Below, piece after piece: positions 1 to 9,293 of a stretch of DNA of 64,000 bases (position 1 is its first letter; each line of letters opens with the position of its first letter). The stretch spans positions 30,885 through 94,884 of the forward strand of contig NZ_JAUSSZ010000016.1 of NCBI RefSeq assembly GCF_030812595.1, written 5' to 3'. Under the pieces are notes generated by a model. The model ran no database searches and had not been told where the DNA came from. It was given only the letters and a program-made list of their open reading frames with translations. The stretch comes from Arthrobacter bambusae (GTDB lineage Bacteria > Actinomycetota > Actinomycetes > Actinomycetales > Micrococcaceae). The position numbers were made by a program, and so were the translations under genes.

Positions 1-164
1 GAACCCTGGTGATGAGTCCCGACGGCGACGGCGGACGCACGCTCAGTCTCGGGGTCGGGGGCGCCATTACGGCGGATTCGACACCCCAGGACGAATACGC
101 CGAAATCCGGACCAAGGCCTTCGGGGTCCTCTCCGCCCTCGGCGCGGAATTCCCGGCGGGCTGA
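1..164 (+). CDS. pabB: C-terminal end of aminodeoxychorismate synthase component I (PabB-like), partial
   Basis: Only the last 53 codons are present; the gene begins to the left of the window. The visible segment includes LGVGGAITADS followed by EYAEIRTKA, the C-terminal signature of the chorismate-binding fold shared by PabB, TrpE and isochorismate synthases. These enzymes aminate or isomerise chorismate in the cytoplasm. PabB is preferred over TrpE because a PabC-like lyase lies 6.4 kb downstream on the same strand, although the two are not adjacent. The stop is only 3 bp from the convergent permease gene. TrpE or MenF cannot be excluded from the tail alone. Confidence 0.75.
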   Translation, partial: TLVMSPDGDGGRTLSLGVGGAITADSTPQDEYAEIRTKAFGVLSALGAEFPAG

Positions 165-167
165 GGA

Positions 168-1748
168 TCAGCCGTGTTCCTCGGTGCGTGCGCGGAGCGT
201 GCGCACGTCGTTCCGGGTGATCGTGTAGTAGATCAGGCTGGCCAGGATTGCCCCCACAAACCATGAATACGGGCCTAGGCCCGAGCCTCCCGGCAGGAAG
301 GCCTGCAGCCCGGGGACCAGGGCCAAAACACCCGCGACGACGGCAGCCGGAACCAACGCGGCGACGGCCTTGGGGTTCCAGCCCTTGGTGTAGAAATAGA
401 GGCCGTTCTCGTCCTCGTGATACAGGTCCGAGACCTTGCAACGCTGGTTCCTGATGCGGAAGAAGTCGGTGAAGATGACCCCGAACAATGGACCAAGCAG
501 CGCGCCGAGGCCACCCAGGAAGTAGACGATCACCACCGGGCTGCTGAAAAGGTTCCACGGCAGGATCACGATCGCGAGAACCGCGCTGATAAGGCCGCCG
601 CGGCGGAAATCGATCCGGTGCGGGGCCACGTTCGCGAGGTCGTAGGAAGCCGAAACGAAGTTCGCCACGACGTTGATTCCGATCGTGGCCACCACAAACG
701 TCACCGCGGCGATGATGGTGATCCACGGATTCTTGATCGCCTGGACAATCGCCACCGGATCGGTGATCACCTTGAACATGTCTTGGCCGCGGTACTGGTC
801 TGCGGTGAAGTAGGACGCTGCGCCGGCCGTGACCACCACAGTGACCAAGGCGAAGGCGATGAAGTTCACGGGCAGGCCCCAGAAGTTGCCGCGCAGGATG
901 GTCTTGCGGTCCGGTGCGAACCGGGAGAAATCGCAGAAGTTCAGGAGAAGTGCGGCGAAGTAGGTGACTGTGAGGGCGATGGCCGAGAAGAACTGTGTCA
1001 AGGCCGCGGGGCCGTCCAACGGAGCGACGCCGGGAATCGAGAGGCTGAACTTGCTGCCGGCTTGCGTCAGGATATAGACCGCGAGCGCGAACATGGCCAC
1101 CCAAATGGCAGGACCGGCCCAGTCCTGGAACTTCCGTACCGTCTCCATGCCCCGCCGGATGACCAGCAGCTGGACAGCCCAGAGGACCAGGAATGCCGCC
1201 CAGCCGAGCGGCGTCAGGCCAAGGATGCGTGGCACATCCGGGGCGTCGAGAGAGCTCAACTGGGGCCAGACCGAGAACAGCAGCACCAAGACGGCTTCCG
1301 AGGCGAGCCACGTCTGGATGCCGTACCAGGCGATGGCGATCAGTGCCCGGATCAGGGCCGCGAGGTTGGCGCCGAAGAGGCCGAAGGACATCCGCGCCAG
1401 GACCGGATAGGGTACGCCGGTTTTCTGCCCGGCCGTTCCGGCGAAATTCATGAGGAAATAGACCAGGGTAATGCCGAGGACCAAGGCCAGGAAGACTTGC
1501 CAGCCCACCAGTCCGGTGATGAAAAGCCCGGCCGCGAAGGTGTAACCTGCAATGCTGTGGACGTCGCACATCCACAGTGCGAAGAGGCTGCGGACCCGCC
1601 AGTTGCGTTGCCGGGCCGGTGCAAGGTCCGCGTTCCACAGGCGGTCGCTGACCAATCGGCCCTCCGCCAGGATCCGGACTTTCTCGGGGTATTCGTCGCC
1701 GGGCTCGGGCGGCGCCTGCGCGGCCGGGGACTCGTTCTTCCGCGCCAT
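168..1748 (-). CDS. NCS1 family nucleobase/allantoin/hydantoin-type permease
   Basis: The 526-residue membrane protein has about twelve hydrophobic segments. Its N-terminus carries WNADLAP (residues 38-44), the entry motif typical of NCS1 transporters for uracil, allantoin, hydantoins or thiamine. These are Na+ or H+ symporters of the inner membrane with a LeuT-like fold. The start was set at the ATG at 1748 because CGGAGGC lies a few bases upstream; an in-frame extension to 1841 has no such site and is not hydrophobic. No catabolic gene lies next to it, so the substrate cannot be inferred from context. The family call is firm and the substrate is unknown. Confidence 0.9.
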   Translation of the reverse strand: MARKNESPAAQAPPEPGDEYPEKVRILAEGRLVSDRLWNADLAPARQRNWRVRSLFALWMCDVHSIAGYTFAAGLFITGLVGWQVFLALVLGITLVYFLMNFAGTAGQKTGVPYPVLARMSFGLFGANLAALIRALIAIAWYGIQTWLASEAVLVLLFSVWPQLSSLDAPDVPRILGLTPLGWAAFLVLWAVQLLVIRRGMETVRKFQDWAGPAIWVAMFALAVYILTQAGSKFSLSIPGVAPLDGPAALTQFFSAIALTVTYFAALLLNFCDFSRFAPDRKTILRGNFWGLPVNFIAFALVTVVVTAGAASYFTADQYRGQDMFKVITDPVAIVQAIKNPWITIIAAVTFVVATIGINVVANFVSASYDLANVAPHRIDFRRGGLISAVLAIVILPWNLFSSPVVIVYFLGGLGALLGPLFGVIFTDFFRIRNQRCKVSDLYHEDENGLYFYTKGWNPKAVAALVPAAVVAGVLALVPGLQAFLPGGSGLGPYSWFVGAILASLIYYTITRNDVRTLRARTEEHG

Positions 1749-1885
1749 GATGCCTCCGAACAACGCTTCCAAACATGCTTGGAACTCCAGAATCGCCCCA
1801 TTGCGACGGGAAGGAAAGACCCCCGACGGGCGCCGGCGCATCGTCGCGTTAGCATTGGTTCAACCAGGTCCTACTAGGAGGGTGC

Positions 1886-2350
1886 ATGCCGCACGTCGTT
1901 GACTTCGAGAATGTTTCTACTGTCGGATTGGAATCGTCTCCCGTTGCCGAGGCGCTTGCCGGACTGCGCGCCAACGAGGGCCGCTACTACCGGAACAAGT
2001 ACGGCCACGTCTTCACAGTGAGCCCTGCTGGCGAGGTCCCGGAGGTGGTCGAGCGGGTGAGCCGCATCCTGAAGGAAGAGCGCGACATCGTCATCAGCTC
2101 CCGCCCGCTGGAAGCAACCGCCTTCGACGTCGACGGTTTGCGGATGGCCTACGTTTTCTACGAGTCGGGGCTCTCGATCAACGTCATGTACAGCATCGAG
2201 GCCGGCGGAAAGCGGGCGGTCGGCTTCAAGCTCGCTGACGGCATGGAGATTCCGGAAGAACTGGCATCGCGCTTCAAATTCGCCCGCCAGAAATCGAAGC
2301 TGGCAGGCGTTATCCGCGGCTCCTACTTCGTGATCAAGGGCGAGTACTAG
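1886..2350 (+). CDS. conserved-looking hypothetical protein, 154 aa
   Basis: I do not recognise this protein. It starts at an ATG with an excellent AGGAGG site 5-10 bases upstream and shows normal high-GC codon use, so it is very probably a real gene. The product is soluble, acidic in its N-terminal half and lysine/arginine-rich near the C-terminus, with no signal peptide or membrane segment. An N-terminal segment rich in Tyr/Arg/Asn (NEGRYYRNKYGHVF, about residues 30-43) precedes alternating strand and helix segments. It is divergent from the NCS1 permease with 137 bp between the two starts, so they may share a control region. No function is assigned. Confidence 0.75.
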   Translation: MPHVVDFENVSTVGLESSPVAEALAGLRANEGRYYRNKYGHVFTVSPAGEVPEVVERVSRILKEERDIVISSRPLEATAFDVDGLRMAYVFYESGLSINVMYSIEAGGKRAVGFKLADGMEIPEELASRFKFARQKSKLAGVIRGSYFVIKGEY

Positions 2351-2522
2351 CGTCCAAGTAGTCGGCACTCTATTTAGGAAGCCTACTGAATATGTACAGT
2401 GGCATGCATCCTATTCATTACCGCTTGGGATCGGTACGGGGAAAGACCGGGCCGGGCGGTTAGGGCAGGGCTGTGCCGGTTACCCCCGGAAGTCCGTGCC
2501 CCCACAAAAATTGGGGTTACAA

Positions 2523-3236
2523 ATGAAAAAAATGCTCACGCCACTCGGTATCCTCTTCGTTGCCGTATTGGCGTTGACCGGCTGCGGTGGTTCCACGAAT
2601 GCGGGAAGCACCGCTGCATCCACCTCGACGCCGACGCCTACACCGACGCCCACTCCGAAGACCTACACGAATGAGGAACTCGCTTCGATCATTGCGCAGT
2701 TGAAGGATGACCAGGGCAAACCGTTGACCGTCGTCCCTGCCGCGCAGCTCGACCAAGGCGTGATCGCGGCGAAACAGATGCTCAAGTCCGCCGTCATCAC
2801 ACCCCCGGCGTGCGCAGCCTTGGCGAACAGTAATGCGCAGGTGCCGGACGGGGCGACGTATGCGGCGGGGCAGAGTCTTTCTGCGGCCGACAAGTCCCTG
2901 ACCGTAATCACCGCCCTGGCGGTGAAGGACCCCACCGTACTGGCGGGCCAGACGAAGAAGTCCGCTGACGCGCTGGCTCAGTGTTCGACCTTCACGATCG
3001 AGGCCGGAGGGCAGAAGATCACGACCCAGACCCAGCCGTTGCCCGAAAAGACCAGCGGGGAGCAGTCGATGGGGGCATTGACCACCCAGGTCCTGGCGTC
3101 CGGCCAGAAGTCGACCACACTGACGGTTACAGGGGTGAAGGGCAACCTCGGAGCCACAGCGGTCAAGACGGGCGCCTCGGTCACCGCTGACTCTGCGGCG
3201 GAACTGGTCAAACTGGTCAACGCCGTCCTCGGCTGA
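2523..3236 (+). CDS. secreted lipoprotein with Thr/Pro spacer, unknown function
   Basis: The start at 2523 gives MKKMLTPLG followed by a hydrophobic core and the lipobox LTGC with the lipidated cysteine at residue 21, so the protein is predicted to be anchored on the outer face of the membrane. A Ser/Thr/Pro spacer containing five TP dipeptides follows, then a globular domain of about 190 residues with two cysteines (in PPACAAL and LAQCSTF). The organisation of lipobox, TP spacer and a two-cysteine extracytoplasmic domain resembles actinobacterial sensor-type lipoproteins related to the PknH extracellular domain, but that similarity is only an impression. It stands alone between the hypothetical gene and a convergent oxidoreductase gene. 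Confidence 0.85.
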   Translation: MKKMLTPLGILFVAVLALTGCGGSTNAGSTAASTSTPTPTPTPTPKTYTNEELASIIAQLKDDQGKPLTVVPAAQLDQGVIAAKQMLKSAVITPPACAALANSNAQVPDGATYAAGQSLSAADKSLTVITALAVKDPTVLAGQTKKSADALAQCSTFTIEAGGQKITTQTQPLPEKTSGEQSMGALTTQVLASGQKSTTLTVTGVKGNLGATAVKTGASVTADSAAELVKLVNAVLG

Positions 3237-3290
3237 CGGCCGGCGGAGGACTGAGGTCGCGAGAACCTTGCACCACGGGCCGTCCGCGGC

Positions 3291-4388
3291 TCAAGCGCCC
3301 AGGTTCAACATTTCGACGTAGCGGTCGATCATCATGTGTTGGCCCTTGATTTGGGAGATCCGCTCCGGGCTGGCGATCTCGCCGTCGGGCAGTTGTCCTG
3401 AACCGCCCGACGGCCCCAACGGAAGGATAATGACTGGCTTCGACGGCGTGTATGCGGCTAGGTCCGCGGAGCCTTCGATCTGGGCTTGGATGTTCTTGGC
3501 AACCACCGCGGCCTCGCGTCCCGCAACGCCGGCTTTGTTCGCGTCGATCGCCGAGATGTCGCCTAAAGCGTAGACGCTCTCGAAACCTGCGACGCGGAGT
3601 TCGGGGGTCACGTCCAGGTAGCCCTCCGCTGTCCGTGCGGCAAGGAGGTCTCCCGTCACATAGTCCGTCTGCGGGGCTATTCCATAGCAGCGGAACCAGA
3701 TATCCGCCTCGATGGCGGCACCGTCCGTGGTGCTGACGGTGAACGTGGCAAATTCACCCGCAGGAACCGGAGGCATCTGCACCAACGGGCTCCCCAGAAT
3801 TCGCCGTACGCCAAGGTCATCCAGCTGCCGGTTGACCTCAATACGCAGCCGGGGATCATATGGCCCGGGAAGGATATCCGGCGCCATATCCACCATCACA
3901 ATGTCCTTGTCCGGCCACGCCGCCGCGATCTCGCCCGCAAATTCAAGCCCGACCGCCCCGGCGCCCAGGAGCATCACCCTGCCGGCGCGCTTGAGGTCGT
4001 CGTGGGCGGCCTCGTAGCGGGCGATTGCGTAAGTGGTGATCGCTCGGTCACTTTTGGCCGGGAAGGGATAGCTGGAACCGCTTGCGAGGACAATGTAGTC
4101 CGGCGTCAGCCTGGCACCTGACGCCAACTCGACTGTGTGCCCGTCTACTCGGACAGCACGGTCCCGCAGTACCGTGCCGCGCGCCAGCAGGCGGTCATAG
4201 GGGAGGAACATCCGCGGCAGGAAGTCGGGTTGGACTACAGCTCGGAGGGCCGCGATGTTGTGGACAAAAGCGTCCTTGGGCTCCACCAAGGTAACCATCG
4301 CGTATTGGTCCAGCGCCTTGGCTACGGAGATCCCGCCGTAGCCTCCGCCGATAACCACCACGGTGGGGTGCGGAGTGTGGTCGTTCAT
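3291..4388 (-). CDS. FAD-dependent NAD(P)H oxidoreductase (NDH-2/AIF-like)
   Basis: The 365-residue protein has the two-dinucleotide-binding-domain layout of the pyridine-nucleotide oxidoreductases. The FAD Rossmann motif GGGYGG is at residues 14-19, the NAD(P) motif GAGAVGLE at 142-149, and the second FAD motif ALGDI at 274-278. No redox-active CxxC is present, which separates it from disulfide reductases and points to the type II NADH dehydrogenase / AIFM2 group that passes electrons to quinones or dyes. No membrane helix is evident. It is transcribed away from a MarR-type gene 112 bp upstream, a classic arrangement in which the MarR protein represses both genes. The electron acceptor is unknown. 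Confidence 0.87.
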   Translation of the reverse strand: MNDHTPHPTVVVIGGGYGGISVAKALDQYAMVTLVEPKDAFVHNIAALRAVVQPDFLPRMFLPYDRLLARGTVLRDRAVRVDGHTVELASGARLTPDYIVLASGSSYPFPAKSDRAITTYAIARYEAAHDDLKRAGRVMLLGAGAVGLEFAGEIAAAWPDKDIVMVDMAPDILPGPYDPRLRIEVNRQLDDLGVRRILGSPLVQMPPVPAGEFATFTVSTTDGAAIEADIWFRCYGIAPQTDYVTGDLLAARTAEGYLDVTPELRVAGFESVYALGDISAIDANKAGVAGREAAVVAKNIQAQIEGSADLAAYTPSKPVIILPLGPSGGSGQLPDGEIASPERISQIKGQHMMIDRYVEMLNLGA

Positions 4389-4500
4389 GGCAACTCCTTT
4401 GGAAAGAGGCTCGTACTGCTCGGACCGTGCCGTCCAGATCGTTTATGAAGCACAACGATTTAACATAAGCAATAATTTCCCGAGTGATAGGATTTTCCTG
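4389..4500. promoter_or_regulatory. divergent promoter region of the oxidoreductase/MarR pair
   Basis: This AT-richer stretch separates the divergent oxidoreductase and marR genes. The sequence around 4455-4495 (TTTAACATAAGCAATAATTT and flanks) is clearly lower in GC than its surroundings, as expected for promoters. GGAGTTGCC in front of the oxidoreductase ATG is a plausible ribosome binding site. No perfect MarR palindrome was found, so any operator is an inference from gene arrangement. Confidence 0.4.
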
Positions 4501-4950
4501 ATGAGTCCTTCAACGCCAGGCACACAGTTGGGGTTTCTCTTGGCGCGCCACGGGCGCATCATGAATTCGCACCTCCGCCAGGCGCTGGACTCCTCCGGGC
4601 TCAGCCCAAGGCATGCTGTGCTGCTTTGCCGGCTTGACGAGTCAGGACCGGCCAGTCAGCAAGACCTCATCGATTTCCTGTCGATAGACGCCAGCGCCCT
4701 CGTGGCGGTCCTGAACGACCTTGAACGCGACGGCCTGGCGGAACGCCGCCGCGATCCCGCCGACCGCCGTCGTCATATCGTTGAAATCACCGCTGAGGGC
4801 AAACGCGCGGTGGCCTCGATTGACGTCGCCGTGGCCGACGTCGAGCGCGAAGCCTTCACCGGCTTCTCCGCCGAGGAGCTCCAGCAACTCCATGGGCTGC
4901 TGTCACGGATCCACGGCGATACCGCGGATGAGGCCTGCGCCGAGGACTGA
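4501..4950 (+). CDS. MarR family transcriptional regulator
   Basis: The 149-residue protein has the MarR winged-helix pattern: an N-terminal dimerisation helix, then LSPRHAVLLCRLDESG, the recognition region SIDASALVAVLNDLERDGLAERR, and the wing DPADRRRHIVEITAEG, followed by C-terminal dimerisation helices. The start was placed at the ATG at 4501; an upstream extension of 46 codons runs through the AT-rich intergenic region and looks non-coding. The gene probably represses itself and the divergent FAD oxidoreductase in response to a phenolic or oxidant ligand; the ligand is unknown. It ends 3 bp before the convergent cls gene. Confidence 0.9.
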   Translation: MSPSTPGTQLGFLLARHGRIMNSHLRQALDSSGLSPRHAVLLCRLDESGPASQQDLIDFLSIDASALVAVLNDLERDGLAERRRDPADRRRHIVEITAEGKRAVASIDVAVADVEREAFTGFSAEELQQLHGLLSRIHGDTADEACAED

Positions 4951-4953
4951 GCC

Positions 4954-6471
4954 CTACTGGAGCGTGGCGGTCAATCGCGCCACGTTGTCCACGTATTTGG
5001 CAAGCATCGGCCGGTGCAGCCAGTCCTGCAGGGTCAGCTCCCGGCACATTTCCCGGTAACTCGACTCGACGGAGCGCATGCTGTCCACCGCTTCGGCCCC
5101 CAGAAGCATCACGGACACCTCCATGTTGAGCGAGAAGGAGCGCATGTCCATATTGCTGGAACCGAGGACGGCTACTTCCTCGTCAATGGTGAAGTGCTTG
5201 GCGTGCAGCACGTACGGCGCACGGTACAGGTAGATCCGCACCCCGGCCTCCAGCAGCGCCTCGTAGTAGGAGCGCTGCGCATGGTGGACCAGGAACTGGT
5301 CGCCCTTCTCCGACACGAAAAGTTCCACGTCGACGCCACGCTGGGCCGCCGTCGTGATGGCGTACAGCAGCGAATCGTCGGGCACGAAATACGGGCTACA
5401 GATGGAGATACGGTGCTGGGCCGAATAAATCAACGTGTTGAAAAGGCGCAGGTTGTTTTCCGTGACAAACCCCGGACCGCTGGGAACCACCTGGGCCGTC
5501 ATCCCCTGTTGTGCCGTATGCACTGGCGCCGCCTGGACCGCGACCTGCAACTGATACTCGAGGGACTCGTCCGTTTCGCTGAGCCAGTCGGTGGCGAAGA
5601 CAACGTTGAGCGTGGCAACGATCGGGCCCTCCATCCGCGCCATGAGCTCCACCCATTTACGCCCTGCGCGCCGATGCTTGGGGTTGTTGTAGGAGGGCTC
5701 GATCAGGTTCTGGGAACCCGTGAAGGCAATTTCGCCGTCGATCACCAGGATTTTCCGGTGGTTCCGCAAGTCAGGGCGGCGCCACTGGCCGTGGATGGGC
5801 AACAACGGCAACATGCGGCGCCACTGGATCTGGCCACGCCTGAGCCTGCGGACCAGTCTTCGGTAGCCGGGGATCCGCAACGTGCCGATGTGGTCGAACA
5901 GAAGACGGACGTTGACGCCGCGCGCTGCCGCGTTTTCCAACTCGGTGAGGAGCTCGTCTGTGACCGAGTCGCTGCTCATGATGTAGAACTCCGCGTTGAC
6001 GAACTTCTTGGCTCCCCGGACCGCTTCCGCCATGGCCTTGATCGACTCTTCGTAGCCGGGCATCAGCTCCACCGAATTACCGTCGACCATCGGAAGTGAG
6101 CCGAGGCGTCGGTTCAGTTCGCCCGCCGACGTCACCCATTCGGGTCCCGAGTAGTTGCTGACGGCGTCGGCGAGCGCCGAGGTGCCCGCCCTCACCCGGT
6201 CATTGACTTGCTCCTGCTGTTCACGACGACGGCGGGACAAGCGGAAATTGCCGAACAAGAGGAACAGGACGAAACCAATGGACGGAACGAGGAAGACAAC
6301 CAGAAGCCAAGCCATGGCGGTGGTGGGACGGCGGTTTCCCGGGATGACGCCCAGCAGGACGATGCGCAGGATGATCTCAACAACGGCCCACGCGCCGAGG
6401 AGCCAGGTCCACTCTGCCCCGAACTGAAAAGGAAACAGCACTCCACACCCCACGGTCAAATAACCAGTCAA
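4954..6471 (-). CDS. cls: cardiolipin synthase (phospholipase D family)
   Basis: Two N-terminal membrane helices (about residues 20-43 and 52-73) precede two PLD domains. The HKD catalytic motifs are both intact: NHRKILVID with H238, K240 and D245, and LHAKHFTID with H423, K425 and D430. Each is followed by the GSxN element (GSQN, GSSN). Bacterial Cls of this form condenses two phosphatidylglycerol molecules to cardiolipin and glycerol at the membrane, and the 505-residue length is normal. The 5' end is uncertain: the longest frame starts with TTG at 6471 without a clear ribosome site, and a GTG at 6441 behind GGGGTGTGGA is an equally good candidate. Confidence 0.93.
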   Translation of the reverse strand: MTGYLTVGCGVLFPFQFGAEWTWLLGAWAVVEIILRIVLLGVIPGNRRPTTAMAWLLVVFLVPSIGFVLFLLFGNFRLSRRRREQQEQVNDRVRAGTSALADAVSNYSGPEWVTSAGELNRRLGSLPMVDGNSVELMPGYEESIKAMAEAVRGAKKFVNAEFYIMSSDSVTDELLTELENAAARGVNVRLLFDHIGTLRIPGYRRLVRRLRRGQIQWRRMLPLLPIHGQWRRPDLRNHRKILVIDGEIAFTGSQNLIEPSYNNPKHRRAGRKWVELMARMEGPIVATLNVVFATDWLSETDESLEYQLQVAVQAAPVHTAQQGMTAQVVPSGPGFVTENNLRLFNTLIYSAQHRISICSPYFVPDDSLLYAITTAAQRGVDVELFVSEKGDQFLVHHAQRSYYEALLEAGVRIYLYRAPYVLHAKHFTIDEEVAVLGSSNMDMRSFSLNMEVSVMLLGAEAVDSMRSVESSYREMCRELTLQDWLHRPMLAKYVDNVARLTATLQ

Positions 6472-6549
6472 AGAACCAACAGTGAGGCCAGCCTATCTGG
6501 CGCACCGCTCCCGGCTGTCCGCCCTGTGGGCCAGCACTAAGCTGGAAGC

Positions 6550-7491
6550 ATGACTTTACCTGCCTCCACGGTCCTCGTTTTCCTGGATCCAGCGTTTGAA
6601 AACGGCCGCGTCGCCGATTCCAGCCAGCCGCAGCTCATGGCTACCGACCTCGGTGCCACCCGGGGTGACGGCGTCTTCGAGTCCTTGCTCGCCGTCGAGG
6701 GGCGTGCGCGGAAGGTGCAAGCGCACCTGAACCGGCTTGAGAGCTCAGCCCGCGCATTGGACCTCACCATTCCCGGACAGGACGTCTGGCGCCGTGCGAT
6801 CGATACGGCGATCACCGAATTCCGCGATTCTTTCCCGGCGCCGAGTCCAGCCGAGGACGAAGTAGTCGTCAAGCTCCTGGTGACGCGCGGCGTTGAAGGC
6901 GCGTCGACTCCTACGTGCTGGATCCAGGCTTCGCCGTCACCCGCGGGCAGCCGCCGGCAGCGCGAGACGGGCATCGACGTCGTACTCCTTGACCGCGGCT
7001 TTGACACGGAGGCGGGCGACCGCGCCCCCTGGCTGCTGCTCGGCGCCAAGACGCTCTCCTACGCCGTGAACATGGCCGCACTGCGCTACGCGCACAAGCA
7101 AGGTGCGGACGACGCCATCTTCACCTCAACAGACGGCCGTGTTCTGGAGGGCCCGACGTCCACGGTGTTGCTGGCCCACGTTGAGACGGTCGACGACGGT
7201 GCCGGCTCGGTGCGCACGGTCAAGCGCCTCGTCACTCCGCAACTGGACAGCGGGATCCTCCCGGGCACTTCGCAGGATGCGCTTTTCACGAGGGCCAAGG
7301 CTGCGGGCTGGGAACTCGGCTACGGTCCGCTGGTCCCGGAAGACCTGTTCGACGCCGACGCTGTGTGGCTGATCTCAAGCATCCGCCTCATTGCACCCGT
7401 CAACCACATTGACGGCAGGGAGATCGGTACCCCGGCAATGCGCAAACAGCTGACCGCCGAACTCAACGAGCTGTTCGCGGGGATTGAGTAG
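6550..7491 (+). CDS. pabC: aminodeoxychorismate lyase (class IV aminotransferase)
   Basis: The 313-residue protein is a fold-type IV PLP enzyme. It contains RGDGVFESLL near residues 38-47, the Schiff-base lysine K167 in LLGAKTLSYAVNMAALR, and the phosphate-binding loop EGPTSTVLL. The AKTLSYAVNM form of the lysine motif fits 4-amino-4-deoxychorismate lyase, which releases pyruvate to give p-aminobenzoate for folate. Branched-chain and D-amino-acid aminotransferases share the fold and remain possible. The presence of a PabB-like tail at the start of the window supports the folate role. GGAAG lies just upstream of the ATG. Confidence 0.82.
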   Translation: MTLPASTVLVFLDPAFENGRVADSSQPQLMATDLGATRGDGVFESLLAVEGRARKVQAHLNRLESSARALDLTIPGQDVWRRAIDTAITEFRDSFPAPSPAEDEVVVKLLVTRGVEGASTPTCWIQASPSPAGSRRQRETGIDVVLLDRGFDTEAGDRAPWLLLGAKTLSYAVNMAALRYAHKQGADDAIFTSTDGRVLEGPTSTVLLAHVETVDDGAGSVRTVKRLVTPQLDSGILPGTSQDALFTRAKAAGWELGYGPLVPEDLFDADAVWLISSIRLIAPVNHIDGREIGTPAMRKQLTAELNELFAGIE

Positions 7492-7505
7492 CGCTTTCGC
7501 GGCCG

Positions 7506-7988
7506 CTATTGGCTGAGGATCTGCTCGCGGAGGATGTCGGCGTGCCCGCAGTGTTGCGCAAGCTCGCGCAACATGTGGAGGTACACCCAGCGCAGCGGGA
7601 GCGGGCCGCGTCGGTTGCCGTTGAGCATGTCGTCGAGTCCCAGGGACAATGTCGCCTGGCGTGATGCCTCGCATGCCTCTCGGTGTCCTTGCTGGACCGT
7701 AGCGATGGTGTCGTCCTCATGGAGGATGAAAGACTCGTCCGGCGTCGCGGGAATGCCGATCTCTGCACGGGAACGGCAGGTGATGGCTTCGTCGAACCAG
7801 ACCCTCTCAACGAAGGTCGCGTGTTTAACGAGGCCCAGCAAGGTGGTCCTCGACGGCACCAATGACCGGCGGGCCTGTTCCTCCGTCAACCCGTTCAAAC
7901 AGTCGTTGAGCGCGCGCCGGTGCTCGTCGATGAATGCCTCGAATTGGGTCCGAATTGGCTGGTTGAGGACGTCCTCGGTAAGCGTCAC
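7506..7988 (-). CDS. DinB/DUF664 family putative metal-dependent protein
   Basis: This four-helix-bundle protein of 160 residues shows the DinB-superfamily metal-site pattern: H56 in LLGLVKHATFVERVWF and the C-terminal HMLRELAQHCGHADILRE with H138, H146 and H149. Related actinobacterial proteins include mycothiol-dependent transferases, so a thiol-transferase role in detoxification is plausible but unproven. It is convergent with pabC, 14 bp from its stop. A second member of the same family lies at 56611-57189 in this window, so the genome carries paralogues. Confidence 0.85.
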   Translation of the reverse strand: MTLTEDVLNQPIRTQFEAFIDEHRRALNDCLNGLTEEQARRSLVPSRTTLLGLVKHATFVERVWFDEAITCRSRAEIGIPATPDESFILHEDDTIATVQQGHREACEASRQATLSLGLDDMLNGNRRGPLPLRWVYLHMLRELAQHCGHADILREQILSQ

Positions 7989-8093
7989 GGTTGCACCTAT
8001 GTTTCCGTCGGGCAGGGATTCAGTCAGGATCGACGTGATCCGAGCTTAGCGTCCCTGGCCTGAGGGTTGTATGCCGTGGAATAGAATCCGATC

Positions 8094-9293
8094 ATGCGTC
8101 TAGCGATCATCGGAGCGGTTCTCCTTGCGGCCGGTGGCGTCGCCGTCGCCACGGGCGCCCCTCCTGTGACGGATCTGATGGCACTCGTGGATCGAGTGGC
8201 TCCGATTCTGCTGTTCGTCGTCGCGATGACGGTTGTGACTGAGCTGTGCAGCGAGGCCGGAGTCTTCCTTTGGATTGCCCGCCGGCTCCGTTATTGGGGT
8301 CGCGGATACAGCATTCTCTTGTGGCTGTTCCTGGCCGCCTTCGCGACGCTGAGTACCGTTTTCCTTTCCTTGGACACGACGGCGGTGTTGCTGACCCCGG
8401 TGGTGGTCAGTGTGACGCGGCAAGCCGGGTTGCCGGCCCTGCCCTTCGCCCTAACGACGGTGTGGTTGGCCAACACGGCAAGCCTGCTGCTGCCCATTTC
8501 CAATCTGACCAACCTCCTGGCCCAGCACAGCCTTGGCGGTATTTCCCCGGGTGGCTTTGCCGCCCTGATGTGGGCCCCCTCCCTGGCCGCCGTCGTCGTG
8601 CCGCTGCTGTTCATCGCTATCGTGTTCCGGCGGGATCTGCGCAACCGCTATTCGAGGATCCCGGTCAGGCGGATCAGGCCGGATCAGCCCGCCGGCTCCG
8701 GGTCCAAGGCTGCGGCGCCGGACCGGGTTCTGCTCGGGTGCACCGCATTGGTACTGGCATTGCTGCTGCCTGCGTTGGTGTCCGGGGTGCCGGTATGGAT
8801 CCCCGCCCTGGCCGGGGCTGTTGTGCTGGGCGTAGTATTCGCATTCCGGCGCCCCGGGGTTCTTTCGCTGTCGCTGATCCCTTGGTCCTTGTTGCTGTTC
8901 GCTTCCGGCCTCTTCCTGGTGATGGAATCGGCCAGGCACCTGGGGGCTCCTATTCTGCTGGGCCAACTGGCGGGACAAGGCCAAGGCTTTCCGGATCTGG
9001 TCCGGCTTGCCGCAACGGGAGCCGCCGGTTCGAATGTGCTCAACAATTTGCCTGCGTACCTCCTGGCAGAACCGTTGGCCGCGTCGCCAGTGCGGATGGC
9101 GGCGTTGCTGGTCGGGGTCAACGCGGGTCCGCTCATCACTCCGTGGGCGTCCTTGGCCACCCTGCTCTGGCATGATCGGCTCGCACGGATGAATGTCCTG
9201 ATTACGTGGAGGGGATACGCGCTCTTCGGACTGATTGTTGCGCCTCTTACTGTGTTTGCCGCGGTGGCGGTACTGGTGGCCGCAGGGCACTAA
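8094..9293 (+). CDS. ArsB/NhaD-type (ion transporter superfamily) permease
   Basis: The 399-residue protein is strongly hydrophobic with about ten to eleven membrane segments. It has two inverted halves, each with a signature of the ArsB/SLC13 fold: SLDTTAVLLTPVVV followed by LANTASLLLPISNLTN in the first half, and GAAGSNVLNNLPAYLL in the second. The family moves anions or exchanges Na+/H+, and ArsB members export arsenite. No ars regulator or arsenate reductase lies nearby, so arsenite is not supported as the substrate. It is monocistronic as far as can be seen, with the convergent DinB gene upstream and a PRC-barrel gene 114 bp downstream. Confidence 0.82.
   Translation: MRLAIIGAVLLAAGGVAVATGAPPVTDLMALVDRVAPILLFVVAMTVVTELCSEAGVFLWIARRLRYWGRGYSILLWLFLAAFATLSTVFLSLDTTAVLLTPVVVSVTRQAGLPALPFALTTVWLANTASLLLPISNLTNLLAQHSLGGISPGGFAALMWAPSLAAVVVPLLFIAIVFRRDLRNRYSRIPVRRIRPDQPAGSGSKAAAPDRVLLGCTALVLALLLPALVSGVPVWIPALAGAVVLGVVFAFRRPGVLSLSLIPWSLLLFASGLFLVMESARHLGAPILLGQLAGQGQGFPDLVRLAATGAAGSNVLNNLPAYLLAEPLAASPVRMAALLVGVNAGPLITPWASLATLLWHDRLARMNVLITWRGYALFGLIVAPLTVFAAVAVLVAAGH

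Noticed and set aside
4389..4500. Exact MarR operator palindrome
   Set aside because: No inverted repeat of convincing length was found by eye in the AT-rich gap, so only a general promoter region is recorded.
8094..9293. Arsenic resistance operon
   Set aside because: Only an ArsB-like permease fold is present; no arsR, arsC or acr3 neighbours.
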